Source: Embiotoca jacksoni (Eukaryota > Chordata > Actinopteri > Embiotocidae). Taken from it: a stretch of 64,000 nt of DNA. Positions 1 to 32,403 of the stretch are shown here, piece by piece; position 1 is the first letter of the stretch, and each line of letters starts with the position of its first letter. A program made the position numbers and the translations under genes. Location of the stretch: positions 15,150,426 to 15,214,425 of the forward strand of contig JAKOON010000007.1 of the NCBI GenBank assembly GCA_022577435.1, written 5' to 3'. Below the pieces are notes generated by a model. That model did not search any database and had not been told where the DNA came from. It saw only the letters and a program-made list of their open reading frames with translations.

Positions 1-1302
1 GCTTAGCATAAAGACTGAGAAGAATAACTTCATGGAGCCTCTGCTGTTTGTCAGGTAGCTGCTCCCCACCAAAATATATAGGCTTTAATGCAAAAAACGC
101 AACCAAGACATAACATGACCATAGAAGGTGCAAGTAGGAAGATGGTTTACCAGAGAGCCTGACTTGTCATGTCCTCCTGTTTCCACTGTTTAGCTAATCC
201 GTAATAATCTAAATGTTTGCTTGCTTCATAAAATGTTGAAGTGTTCCTTCTATTTGTCCCCTATCTTCTACTGGGCAGAGCTGGTGGGTTGGTGCATGTG
301 TCATTACCAGCTGAGCTGTTACATGATGGTTGCACTTACGTGATAATTGTAGCTCTATAATAATTACAGTGCTAGTGTCACAGCAGGGGAGTAATCAATG
401 GGTCAAGGCTCTGATGCCCAAAGTAGAGGGTGAAGTTCAGCACTACAGGTTTATGTGGGTTTCAAGAATTTCTCACTCGTGTAAAACAACATTTTTTTCA
501 AAATGTATACGTGTAAACAAGTGAAACTCTGGAGACATGGTGACCGTTGCCATTTTTGTCAGGTCATATAGCACTTTTTTTTTTTCCAAGCACAGGTTGC
601 ACTAACTGTCAGCCCTTCCTGTTGTTAAACCACACACACTGAGAGAAACCAGAGACCAGCAACCACACAGGCCACTGATCTGTGAACACGCCACTCTTAG
701 CTATACTGTTACACCCCTTGGAATCGCCTCTCAGTCACATGGAAAAGGGCTGTACCACATATTGTCACCTTTGAATACACAATATGGAGACGCAGATGCT
801 ACACACTCACCGTGTGCATACACCACAAGTGATTTCTGTGTCTTTGCCGCTGGTATGTAATGACTCTGTTGTCGATGTTCTGATGATGCTGGGAACTTGC
901 GGTTCGTTGTTTTCTCTGCCTCTTCACATTGTTTAGCGCAAAATGACTTTTCCACTGATTATATCATTATATTCCCATCAGAGCAAATTGGCTCACCACT
1001 GTCTGGAACCGAATAACTTCCAGAGCAGCCATGTGTGAAAACAAACATACACACAGCACAAGTAAGCCCACATGCACACACAGGTAAAAAGCAGGGAGTT
1101 CAGACGGGAAAAAACACGACACACAAGTGTAGGTACTGGAACAAAACAGAGAAAAATACGACTCAATACTGCTGAGTGTTATATTATTGGATTGGATTTG
1201 AAGAGCACATGATAGAAAATGAAAAGCCCAAAATAGTATATCCACATAATCCATATACTTTAATGTTTTACCGAGTGGTCCACTCTCTCTTTCTCTCCAC
1301 AG
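1..1302. other. Non-coding sequence upstream of the first visible ablim3 exon (intron)
   Basis: No exon is recognised here. The first visible ablim3 exon, at 1303, starts inside LIM domain 1 with two bases of a split codon, so this stretch must be intron if the gene is normally organised. The missing 5' exons (N-terminus and first zinc finger of LIM1) lie left of the window. I see only short homopolymer runs and no notable repeat. Confidence 0.7.
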
Positions 1303-22453
<21,151 letters not shown>

Positions 22454-23744
22454 AAACACGGCGTCTGTTGAAATCTGCCATTAGTAGAGCCAGAGGCTGA
22501 CTGTTGGAGGGACAGAGAGGACGTCCACTCAGTTACACTGCCATGCCTGAGAACCTGTTCTAGATCTCCTCACATGACAAACCAAATTCTGGTCACCACA
22601 GTGGACTTCTGGGATACTGACGGAGGGCCACAGAGACATTATGCACAGACGGATTGATAAACTGTTACGTGGTTGCCGGTGCAGCTGTGTCTGTGTGGTG
22701 GAGTGGAGTGTAAGCAATAGAGACTGTCATACAGTAGTGTTGTGCTTTTCTTAAGCCTAAATGATGGAGGAAGACATTAGTGAGCCCCTATAAGGCCACA
22801 TGAGAGTGTCCGTGACCAGAGCTGCAGCACTAAAACATAATGAGGAAAATTTTGGCTTTGCCTTATTTGTTATGCTCTCTTAGTTATGACTGTGCAGCAC
22901 CAGCAATCTGAATGAGTAGAATGTAGATACAGTATATCATTTATGACACTTTATCAGCATGAATGACCACATGAGAGGAATGAGTGTGAGCATACAGCAT
23001 CACTTTGCTTTGGTTTCAGGATGCTTTTTGTTTACCTGTTCGCCCATATTTAGCTCTTTCACATGAAATATGTCCCCTCTAGTTTACATTAATTGAAATA
23101 GGAATAAACAAATAATCTGAGGTGGACCGAACCTTTTCATTACACGTGACCTGCATTGATTTGTGTGAAAATGAAAACCAAAGTGAGAATGCGAATATAC
23201 AGTTTAGCAGATCACTTCCATGTAATGCTGGTTAAATAGTTAAAGGTCAACAGTAGATACAGTTCACTGTGCAGCTGTACGGTAACCTAACAGTGCAATC
23301 CAGTAGTTCTATTAGAGAAAGGAAACACTGTCATCCTGTTCCACGTTTTCTACTCATTACAGTAGAATGATTATTAAATATTCTAGGATGAGGGTTGTCG
23401 TTATCAATGCATTTACATTCACAATTATTTATATTCTTTTGAAATGATAATCCCATAATTTTGTAGCTACAGAGATTATATTCACTCACAAAGAAACACT
23501 CTGTGAGGTATTTAACACACTGATGAAGATCCAGGGTTGTTGAAGACTTTACTTCCTTTCAATACTGTTATTTTTGATTTTGTCACTAAAATTAAACTTC
23601 AAATCAAATCAGTCTCTTTTATTCATCTACTTAATTTACTGGCTCCACTTGAAACACACTGTATTTGTTAAGAACTGTTTTGCTTCGTCACTTCACATGA
23701 CACATGATAATATTCTATAAAAGTTGATCTTTTTGGACAAGGTT
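22454..23744 (+). other. ablim3: Likely ablim3 3' UTR and downstream flank
   Basis: Non-coding sequence after the ablim3 stop. AATAAA at 23103-23108 is a plausible poly(A) signal, about 650 nt after the stop. No other gene is recognised. The Tc1-like element begins at 23747, so the transposon lies about 1.3 kb beyond the stop. Whether it is inside a longer 3' UTR cannot be told. Confidence 0.5.
23103..23108 (+). promoter_or_regulatory. Candidate ablim3 poly(A) signal
   Basis: Canonical AATAAA hexamer downstream of the ablim3 stop and upstream of the transposon. Use of the site is inferred. Confidence 0.35.
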
Positions 23745-23746
23745 TA

Positions 23747-23963
23747 CAGTGGGTACGGAAAGTATTCAGACCCCTTTAAATTTTTCACTCTTTGTTTCAT
23801 TGCAGCCATTTGCTAAAATCAAAAAAGTTCATTTTATTTCTCATTAATGTACACTCAGCAGCCCATCTTGACAGAAAAAAACAGAAATGTAGAAATTTTT
23901 GCAAATTTATTAAAAAAGAAAAACTGAAATATCACATGGTCATAAGTATTCAGACCCTTTGCT
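23747..23963 (+). repeat. Left terminal inverted repeat of the Tc1-like element
   Basis: 217 bp, matching the inverse of 25163-25380. Outer direct repeat near 23761-23777 and inner direct repeat near 23945-23960 share GTATTCAGACCC, the probable transposase binding sites. Confidence 0.92.
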
Positions 23964-24122
23964 GTGACACTCATATTTAACTCACATGCTGTCCATTTCT
24001 TCTGATCCTCCTTGAGATGGTTCTACTCCTTCATTGGAGTCCAGCTGTGTTTAATTAAACTGATTGGACTTGATTAGGAAAGGCACACACCTGTCTATAT
24101 AAGACCTTACAGCTCACAGTGC

Positions 24123-25163
24123 ATGTCAGAGCAAATGAGAATCATGAGGTCGAAGGAACTGTCCAAGGAGCTCAGAGACAGAATTGTGGCAAGGCACAGA
24201 TCTGGCCAAGGTTACAAAATAATTTCTGCAGCACTCAAGGTTCCTAAGAGCACAGTGGCCTCCATAATCCTTAAATGGAAGAAGTTTGGGACGACCAGAA
24301 CTCTTCCTAGACCTGGCCGTCCAGCCAAACTGAGCAATCGTGGGAGAAGAGCCTTGGTGAGAGAGGTAAAGAAGAACCCAAAGATCACTGTGGCTGAGCT
24401 CCAGAGATGCAGTAGGGAGATGGGAGAAAGTTCCACAAAGTCAACTATCACTGCAGCCCTCCACCAGTCGGGGCTTTATGGCAGAGCGGCCCGACGGAAG
24501 CCTCTCCTCAGTGCAAGACATATGAAAGCCTGCATAGAGTTTGCCAAAAAACACATGAAGGACTCCCAGACTATGAGAAATAAGATTCTCTGGTCTGATG
24601 AGACCAAGATTGAACTTTTTGGCGTTAATTCTAAGCGGTATGTGTGGAGAAAACCAGGCACTGCTCATCACCTGCCCAATACAATCCCAACAGTGAAACA
24701 TGGTGGTGGCAGCATCATGCTATGGGGGTGTTTTTCAGCTGCAGGGACAGGACGACTGGTTGCAATTGAAGGAAAGATGAATGCGGCCAAGTACAGAGAT
24801 ATCCTGGAAGAAAACCTCTTCCAGAGTGCTCTGGACCTCAGACTGGGCCGAAGGTTCACCTTCCAACAAGACAATGACCCTAAGCACACAGCTAAAATAA
24901 CAAAGGAGTGGCTTTGGAACAACTCTGTGACCATTCTTGACTGGCCCAGCCAGACCCCTGACCTAAACCCAATTGAGCATCTCTGGAGAGACCTGAAAAT
25001 GGCTGTCCACCAACGTTCACCATCCAACCTGACGGAACTGGAGAGGATCTGCAAAGAAGAATAGCAGAGGATCCCCAAATCCAGGTGTGAAAAGCTTGTT
25101 GCATCATTCCCAAGAAGACTCATGGCTGTACTCGCTCAAAAGGGTGCTTCTACTCAATACTGA
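24123..25163 (+). pseudogene. Tc1-like transposase, interrupted by one amber stop
   Basis: DD34E transposase that would cut and paste the surrounding element. The frame opens at ATG 24123 and runs 313 codons to TAG at 25062-25064. The same frame then continues for 32 codons to TGA at 25161-25163 with family-like sequence (KSRCEKLVASFPRRL), so the TAG looks like a point mutation. The usual residue here is Trp, one base away. The N-terminal part has the paired-like helix-turn-helix (about residues 10-110) with a GRPAKL motif between its halves. The catalytic triad is intact: D159 (WSDETK), D250 (QQDNDPKH) and E285 (NPIEHLW), with 34 residues between the last two. The normal length of about 340 is matched if the stop is ignored. 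Loss of the last 32 residues probably disables the enzyme, but that is inferred. Confidence 0.93.
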
Positions 25164-25380
25164 GCAAAGGGTCTGAATACTTATGACCATGTGATATTTC
25201 AGTTTTTCTTTTTTAATAAATTTGCGCAAATTTCTACATTTCTGTTTTTTTTCTGTCAACATGGGGTGCTGAGTGTACATTAATGAGAAATAAAATGAAC
25301 TTTTTTGATTTTAGCAAATGGCTGCAATGAAACAAAGAGTGAAAAATTTAAAGGGGTCTGAATACTTTCCGTACCCACTG
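25163..25380 (-). repeat. Right terminal inverted repeat of the Tc1-like element
   Basis: 218 bp, the inverse of 23747-23963 with about five differences, one of them an extra base in an A/T run. It overlaps the final transposase stop codon. Confidence 0.92.
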
Positions 25381-25499
25381 TATATTGAGCATTTTTTTTA
25401 TTAATTTTGTTTTTCATTCAAGTTATTTTCTATTGATACATGTTTCTCTCTTTGTTGATCATTTACTGCTGTGACATGAGTTTGCAAACTTGGGATCAA

Positions 25500-25950
25500 C
25501 AAAGTGTAGCTATCTAATACAACTCGGGCGAGCAGTGCTCGGTAACCTGTAGAGGCTCCTCCCACCCAAGTACAGACGGCGTCACATCACCTGTGTAAGA
25601 TCACCATTATTATTATTTTTTTTTAGAACGTGTCACCTGTTGATTTAGTGAGCTTTACTCATATACTATACATAATATAAAAATAGAATATAAATGGCTT
25701 TACTATAGCTGGTCGGTAAGGGTTAGTTACCTTTGAACAGGGCTAGATGAGCTGTTTCCCCCCTGTTCAGCTACTTATTACCCAAGGGGCTGCAGCCTTT
25801 AGGACCCAGCAGAGAGGCAGCCTGCCTCACACTCCCGACCTGCAGGATCTGTATCGTATCGACCGGAGCTGTCAGCGGCCGTAGCTGTTCCGCTCCACAC
25901 GCCTTCAAGCGCTCATTCATGGACCTGCACTGAATTTCAACCCCTCTCAC
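25500..25950 (+). promoter_or_regulatory. Candidate afap1l1 promoter and 5' UTR
   Basis: GC- and CpG-richer than its surroundings, notably 25515-25580 and 25790-25950. It contains a GC-box-like GGCTCCTCCCACCC near 25553 and CpG-bearing motifs such as CGACCGGAG. It immediately precedes an ATG-bearing stretch that ends in a perfect GTAAGT donor at 25994. This is inferred from composition and position; no core promoter element is certain. Confidence 0.4.
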
Positions 25951-25993
25951 ATGAACAGCATCAGCAGCGCAATGGACACACACGGCACCACAT
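25951..25993 (+). CDS. afap1l1: Candidate afap1l1 first coding exon
   Basis: An ATG at 25951, a second at 25972, then Asp-Thr-His-Gly-Thr-Thr, and T before a consensus donor (GTAAGT at 25994-25999). The dangling T plus CC at the start of the conserved exon 40430-40555 makes a Ser codon and runs in frame into MEVLVSEL. From the second ATG this gives eight extra residues starting MD..G, like the short MDRGQ start I recall for human AFAP1L1. The start at 25972 therefore looks more likely. If the exon is not used, translation starts at 40432. Confidence 0.5.
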
Positions 25994-28900
25994 GTAAGTA
26001 CAAGCTACTTTAATACTCCTGAAACACTGCTGCAGAACCGAGTGACTGGTAAGTGAGTGTTTACATCTCTTTGTGATGTTTGTTAGAGTAGATTTAGATG
26101 CGCATGTTTGTTTTATGTGTTAATTGATCATTTCTTGTGGCTGTCACAACAGTGGTGGGCCCACCCTCTCCCACTGTGTGTGTTTCCTTCCTCACACACT
26201 TCTGGCTGCAGGACGCTCTGTGCTTTACTATGAGATTACTGCTGTATATGAACATGTTCTGATCTATCTTTTTTTTTTTTTTTTTTTTTTATGGAATGTA
26301 CTATCATTCAGGCCCTTTAACATGTAATTAGACCTCTTGTTACACATCTAATTGTAGTCCACTTTAAAAACATAATTCATGTTTTAGGTCTCCTCACCAT
26401 CTGCTTGGAGAGCCAGGACACTCACACTCTTCTGATTGTTGTTCTAGAAAGTGAATCTTACTCATCTTGAGTCAAGTGAACTGTCTGGATGTGGAGAGAT
26501 GAGATCTTCTCAGTTTGGGCGGTCCTGCTAATACTTGTTTGATATTGGACACCACCAGCAGTCAGGTCTTCATACAGATCCTCGGAGACATTACAGCCAA
26601 AAGCGCTGTACAGTCGAAATGTAATGTCATTGAAATAACTACAAATGTGTTTTCAAGCCTTGTGTTTTCTCTGGGAGGGGTGCAGTTTCCCCCCTGCACA
26701 GAAACATTTTTCCACATTGCAATAACAACAAAAAAAGCAGAACAGCTCTCTGTCAGGGCTTTATCAGAAGCCTAAATCACACAAGGTGTGACTCAATGCA
26801 GCATTTCAAATATGAATGTTAAGTTAGTTTGATCTGTTTCTACACTTCAGCTGATATTGCTGCATGCTTTCAGAGCTGTAAAATCTCAAGCGTTTTTCAT
26901 AGAGTTGTTGCCAGCCGCAAGGCAGGTAAACATGTGATAGTGATTATAATGTCCGACTTAATGGCATTTTTTTTTTTACTCCACTGACTACAGCTGGAAG
27001 GAAATGGCACCAACCACACATGGGGTGCTTTATTTCATTTCCAGCACCAAAAACCAGTGTTTTTGCCACATTTATTACCTCTGCCTATCTCCTCAGTTGA
27101 CCTTTTCCATCCGTCCTCACCTTGTCAGTGTGTCAGGAACGTGTTTGGTGTGTATCCAAAGTATGTTGGGAAGGAAGTCTGTCGGTCTTGTCCAGGATGG
27201 GAGAAATCCTCATCTGCCACTTCTATCTGTTTAGACGCACACACACAAATGCACAAGAATGTAGCTTGACTGACTGAGCTTTGTGTTTACCAGAGTAAAT
27301 ATGCTGTGATCCCGGGGATCAACCCATTGTTCAGATGGTCTCCTAAATGGCTGCTACTAATGGACTTTTATTTAAATAACTTTGGAAGTAATGTTTACTT
27401 TAAATGTCAGTTAATCTGTATTTTAACGACCTAGTTGGTAACATGTCAGAAAATGAAAACCGATACCTATTACAAGGTGTTACTTCCATTTGCTTATTTT
27501 GTTTGAACAATGGTTTGAAGCAAGCTGCGAACATAACAAAGATCATTGACCAAAGGTGTTTATGGATGGGAATACATTCATATTCATTTTGAGTTTTGTT
27601 TTCTTTCCAACTGATGAGTTTAAGTCAAAATTCTTCCCCTTTTTGTATCGTTTTGTTGTTCATCCCCCAACTTTTGTCTGGCTCTGTAGCTCTTAAATGC
27701 CCCACTGTGCTCACTTGAAACAATTGGCTGCAGTGGCTGGAAACATTAATTGTTAGAGCAGTGAGAGGAAACAAAACAAATTGTTTGATCTAAAACCAAA
27801 ACAGTCTTTTACATTGGTTTGACCTGCTGTTAATATAGAAATATTCATTTAGCACAGCTTCAGTATTGTTAATTCATTTTCTGTTGATGGACTTAATTAA
27901 ATATTTGTGTTTTTGCTTATCTCAAAGGTTATTTCATTTCTGTTTTGACCATCACAGGTTGCTCTGTGGGGTTTCGTGAGTTCAAATATCAGGCTTGGCT
28001 ACTTTGTTAAGAGGCAGGTAGGAGCTTACATGTTGGGAGCCTTTTAATATTCACTCTCTGAGCCAGCTGGAGCATTAGGGTCATGACAGTTTAGTTTCCA
28101 CAGTCGTGTCAGTGTACACTTTGAAAATCAGAGCATCAGGTGGGTGTGAGAGGGGAGAGGCCGTCCCCACTGAGATGCATTGCAGTGCTGGGATTGTCAG
28201 TGATTTAGCCCAGTAGATATATGATGAATAAAGGCTATTGTCCGCAATTTTTGGAGCATGTGGACAAAACTGGTGGACAAAACAAGGACTCAAAAATGAT
28301 TCATAAATGAAACCTATTCTACTAATGAGATGGTTGGAGAGCGATGTAGATCAACATTCCACTGAGAAATTTCTGAAAGGAGAAGCTGTGTTTTTAGCTC
28401 AAATAGAAATGTATTTTTTCATGACACAAAGCTGAGTCTTCACACTTGTTGAGAAACAATAGAGATTTCAATTGGTAGTGTTTGAATTAAAGCGGAACTT
28501 CAGTGGGTTTAAGTTTGCAGGGTGAAAGAGCAGAATTGAAATGCTGCCTGCTGTCGTCATGTGGCCCAGTGGTCAGTGACCTCGCTGTCTGTGCACTGAT
28601 GCCATATTTCTCATTGCATACTCGGTGATCTGCCTTTTCAAGTAGCAAAAGCAACCTTACTCCAATGTTAAATTATCTTTTAAACTACAATAATTTACAA
28701 CCTGGGTCTTATTGTCAGGTTTATAACTGAAATCTCAACACTGTTTCCAGTTGAACAATCAAACAGGCCAAGGAGCCTTCATGTGTTTCAGTCTATTGGC
28801 AACTTTTAGTTCAGTGTGGTCTCTATGTTTCACATCCTGTTGCAAATCATACAAGCATACCCTCTCTCTATGGGGGGCTGTTTTAATGAATCATATGGCT

Positions 28901-31145
28901 GATAAAGTTCAATGTTTATCTTCTTTTACAGATCTAGTAACGGATTCTCTGACTGTGATCAGGATGTTTTAAAGCTGCCTGTTCCCTGTTGTAAAGCTGT
29001 TTCCAGTAGAGATCTGCACTGCATTATTTTTACAATGATGCTACATACTGTTCTGTATATAGAGACAGAATCTCCCTTCAACATAATTTGTATTTATACA
29101 CTTAAGGTTCAAAAGGTCCCACGTTTTGTTTTCTCTATCAGACCCTATCAAGAGTTTTTGGACATAAAAAAGCTGTGCAGACCCTGTGATGATCAGACAG
29201 TATATAATAACACATGCAGTATGATATATATATGTATATGTGAGCCCTGCTTGCATGAGCTGTAAATAATGGATGATTGTAGACCAGCCCTATAAGAAGT
29301 GGAATTCCCCTCTTCAACCCTGAGATGAGGAGATCACTATATGATTCATGTGTGTCCAGTGTATCTGCGCGTGGTAATTGTGCACGTGTGGGCGTGCACC
29401 ATTGCATTTATTTATGGACAATGCTCATTCTCTGCACAGCTGTTTTTGTATAGGGTTTCTATGGAAATATGCTGCTCAATACTGCAGCAGGAGACTATTG
29501 AGTTTATATGACACTTACAAATATCATGTTTTCTTCTGCTACTGCTGAGCGTGAAAGGAGACTGTGCCTGAGGTGTGCAAGCACGCAGATACAAGCAATG
29601 CTCAAAAGGAAAATTCAAATTTAATGGAGAGAGTTGGCAGAATATGACTTGCCTAACCTGTTATCAGTTAGGGTTTGTATATATTACTTGTCAACAGCCA
29701 TAATTTAGCATGATTAATGTTAATATACAGTTATAGAAGTTCACCTTTTTTGGCCCTAAGGAAAAAGTAAAGTTGTACAGATGGTACTGAGACCATGGAT
29801 GCACTCAGCTATTCAAACCGAATTCCTGGAAAATAGCCTTTGGTGTTAAATCTTTTTTTTCCCAAAAAAACACAAGTATCTATATGTGTTACCAAGAAGT
29901 TATTTAAAAATTCTGTAGGCTGATGATATAAATGAAAAACAAGCAGATTACATACCTGATACTTGAAAAAGCACAAGATAGGCATGCAATATATCTTTAT
30001 AACAATTACTGTGCATGAACTAGTTCCATGTTCTGTCTTTTTGATTTAGTTGCTGTGAGTGGAGATTTGATAAAGGCAGTGCATGTAGGGTAATATGCGA
30101 CAGTTCTTCAGCAAGAAAACTGACACTTATTACTCTAGTTAAGTTTATGGTTTTTAATTTTTGTTGGTAATGCATTGATATGACTCCGGACATTTGTGAA
30201 AGATGTTTGATCCAATTCTGGTTTTATGCTTATTTATTGTCTTTGAATTAGGTAACACAATGGACAGACTGTGAAATTCCCTCATTCTTTAAATGACTGT
30301 CATGACTCACCATAACAGCCCTCCATACCATCAGAGTTCTGCCTCCAGCTTCAACAGTTGGTAGCAGATGCTGTTGAATGGCTTTTTTGCTCTACATTTT
30401 GATGTAACAGAATCGTGACAGAGCACTCATTAGACCCGAGGACTGTTCTGTCACTGATTGGCCCGGAGCGTACATCTATTAAAGCATAATTTGGAAACTG
30501 CTGACACAATTCTCTGAGCGTCTTTTGACACAGTCAGCTTGTCTTATTTGCCTTATGTTGTAATGATACTTACAACACTGTGGACTTTCCATCTCTTTTT
30601 ACTCCTCATTATTTGAGTCTTCTTTACTTTATTGGTCTCAATCTGCTTTATAAATTGACGACATGTTGTGAGTGAAAAATATTGAAATTGCATCAACCTT
30701 TAGATCCATATGTTCAACAAAAACACTGGATGAAACTATATTTACAAAAGCCATTTTGTAGTGACTTAATAATGATTGTTTAATATTCATATGTGCAGTG
30801 GGGATTAAAAAAAAATGTGTTGTGTTGTGAAGACTCATGATACCTTTGAACACTGTATAATACAACAGTGGTGTTGTTGAGTCCTTGTCAGAGTTTATTT
30901 TTTGCAATTTGTTCATTTTTACCGAGGTCCTCACTATAGATTTAAAGCTCTTAGACAATACAAAGACATTCCTCAAGGACTACTTTTACCAAACATGATG
31001 TTAGATTCAGACAAAAGGAAAAAAAAGAGACAGAGTGCAACTCAGTTATCTGGTGAAGAACTGAAGACAGCTTTCCTGTCAAAATCCTATTAACATGTAA
31101 AATGAAGACAAAGCAGCCTCTTTTATTCCGTTGTGTGAATGTGCG

Positions 31146-31147
<2 letters not shown>

Positions 31148-31224
<77 letters not shown>
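31148..31224. repeat. (TG)n followed by (CG)n
   Basis: About 34 TG units that pass directly into CGCGCGCGC at 31216-31224. It is alternating purine-pyrimidine throughout. Confidence 0.95.
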
Positions 31225-31225
<1 letters not shown>

Positions 31226-32349
31226 TGTCTGCACTATGTATGTTTCCCTTGTCTGTGCAACTACAGTAAAGCAGTGCTTCCACTTATAAAATGGCATCTT
31301 TCTCAGTGTGTGAATACTTTTCTGTGAGGAAGACATTGCACTGTGGTGATCTCATAGGACTCAGGGCAGATATGGGATCTGAATAATACTGACTACACTG
31401 TCGGGTCTTTGTCTGGCAGCAGGCTGAGTCAAGCCCTCTGTGCCATCCCAGACCGAATAAATCAGACCAAAAAATGGAAAATGAGAGACAGGCTACGGAG
31501 GTTTAGCAGACGGGCATCCCCACATCTTGGTCAGCTCTGTGGCCTTTGATCTCTGACCTTGCACCATTTTGAGAAATACCCAGATGCAACTGTTTACACC
31601 TGGTCAGTATTACTACTCCATGATCAGACTACCTCTACCCATCTGTCCTCTTGTTTCTACCTGCTTTTTTTCATATTTGCATTATTAGGAATATCAGCCT
31701 ATCCCATAATACATTGGGGAAAGACAGGAAATCCCTTGTAAGGTTTGCCTGATTGTCCCACTGTTCATTTGTGTGTTCCATCAGACAATAGATTTGCATC
31801 AATAGACAGGAAATAAAAGGTTACAGGAGGCATGGATCTGAAGTCAATATTTTTTTCTGCTATGCCAGACAACACAATGAAAAGAACATTCAGACATGCT
31901 AGTTTTTGTGTCAGTGTATCATGCTGTATAAAATTCCCCTTATCGTCTTTTTTGTGCCATGTCAACCTATACATAATGAAATAATGTCACTGGCATACGT
32001 CTTTGTTTTTGTTGCCCCTCATCTAGCAAATTTAGCTATTTTTGGGCTGATAACATGAAATCTTATCTCAGGCTTACGCATACTACAACAGTGCTAAAAC
32101 CATTGAACAAACATGGTGGACGTCAGGCGGGAAAATGAGCAGCAATGCTTTGCTGACCTGACCTGTAATTTAGTTTTTTAGTGCTCTACAAGCCTTGCCT
32201 CTGAGATAGCAGCTCTGGTTATCAATACTGCTTCCGAGATTACTCAAACACATTGAAGCCATGCCTAGACCTGTGTGTGTGTACATGCATGCATGTTTGA
32301 ACATCAAAAGCCCCAGTGCTTCATGGTTTGGCCTTCAAAAGTCAGTTAA

Positions 32350-32403
32350 TGCTTAAGCAGGTGAGCGGGAGTGCACAGGCACTCCCACTCACCTGCTTAA
32401 GCA
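32350..32403. repeat. Near-perfect 54-nt hairpin
   Basis: Left arm 32350-32374 and right arm 32379-32403 are inverse copies matching at 24 of 25 positions, with a 4-nt loop (ACAG). The outer ends are the palindrome TGCTTAAGCA. The single mismatch is A-C on the plus strand and a tolerated G-T on the minus strand. It lies in the probable afap1l1 intron 1. No known family is recognised. Confidence 0.9.

Larger units (their letters stand above)
23747..25380 (+). mobile_element. Tc1-like IR/DR transposon, near-complete
   Basis: A 1,634-bp element starting CAGTGGGTACGGAAAG and ending with its inverse, CTTTCCGTACCCACTG. It is flanked by TA on both sides (23745-23746 and 25381-25382), the target-site duplication expected of Tc1/mariner elements. 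The inverted repeats are about 217 bp and differ at only about five positions. Each repeat holds two direct-repeat copies of the motif GTATTCAGACCC, one outer and one inner, which is the IR/DR arrangement. The interior carries one transposase gene. High arm identity points to a fairly young insertion. It sits between the ablim3 stop and the candidate afap1l1 promoter. Confidence 0.95.

Noticed and set aside
24212..25123. Long minus-strand open frames inside the transposon
   Set aside because: Antisense shadows of the transposase. They show no recognisable family and share its codon structure.
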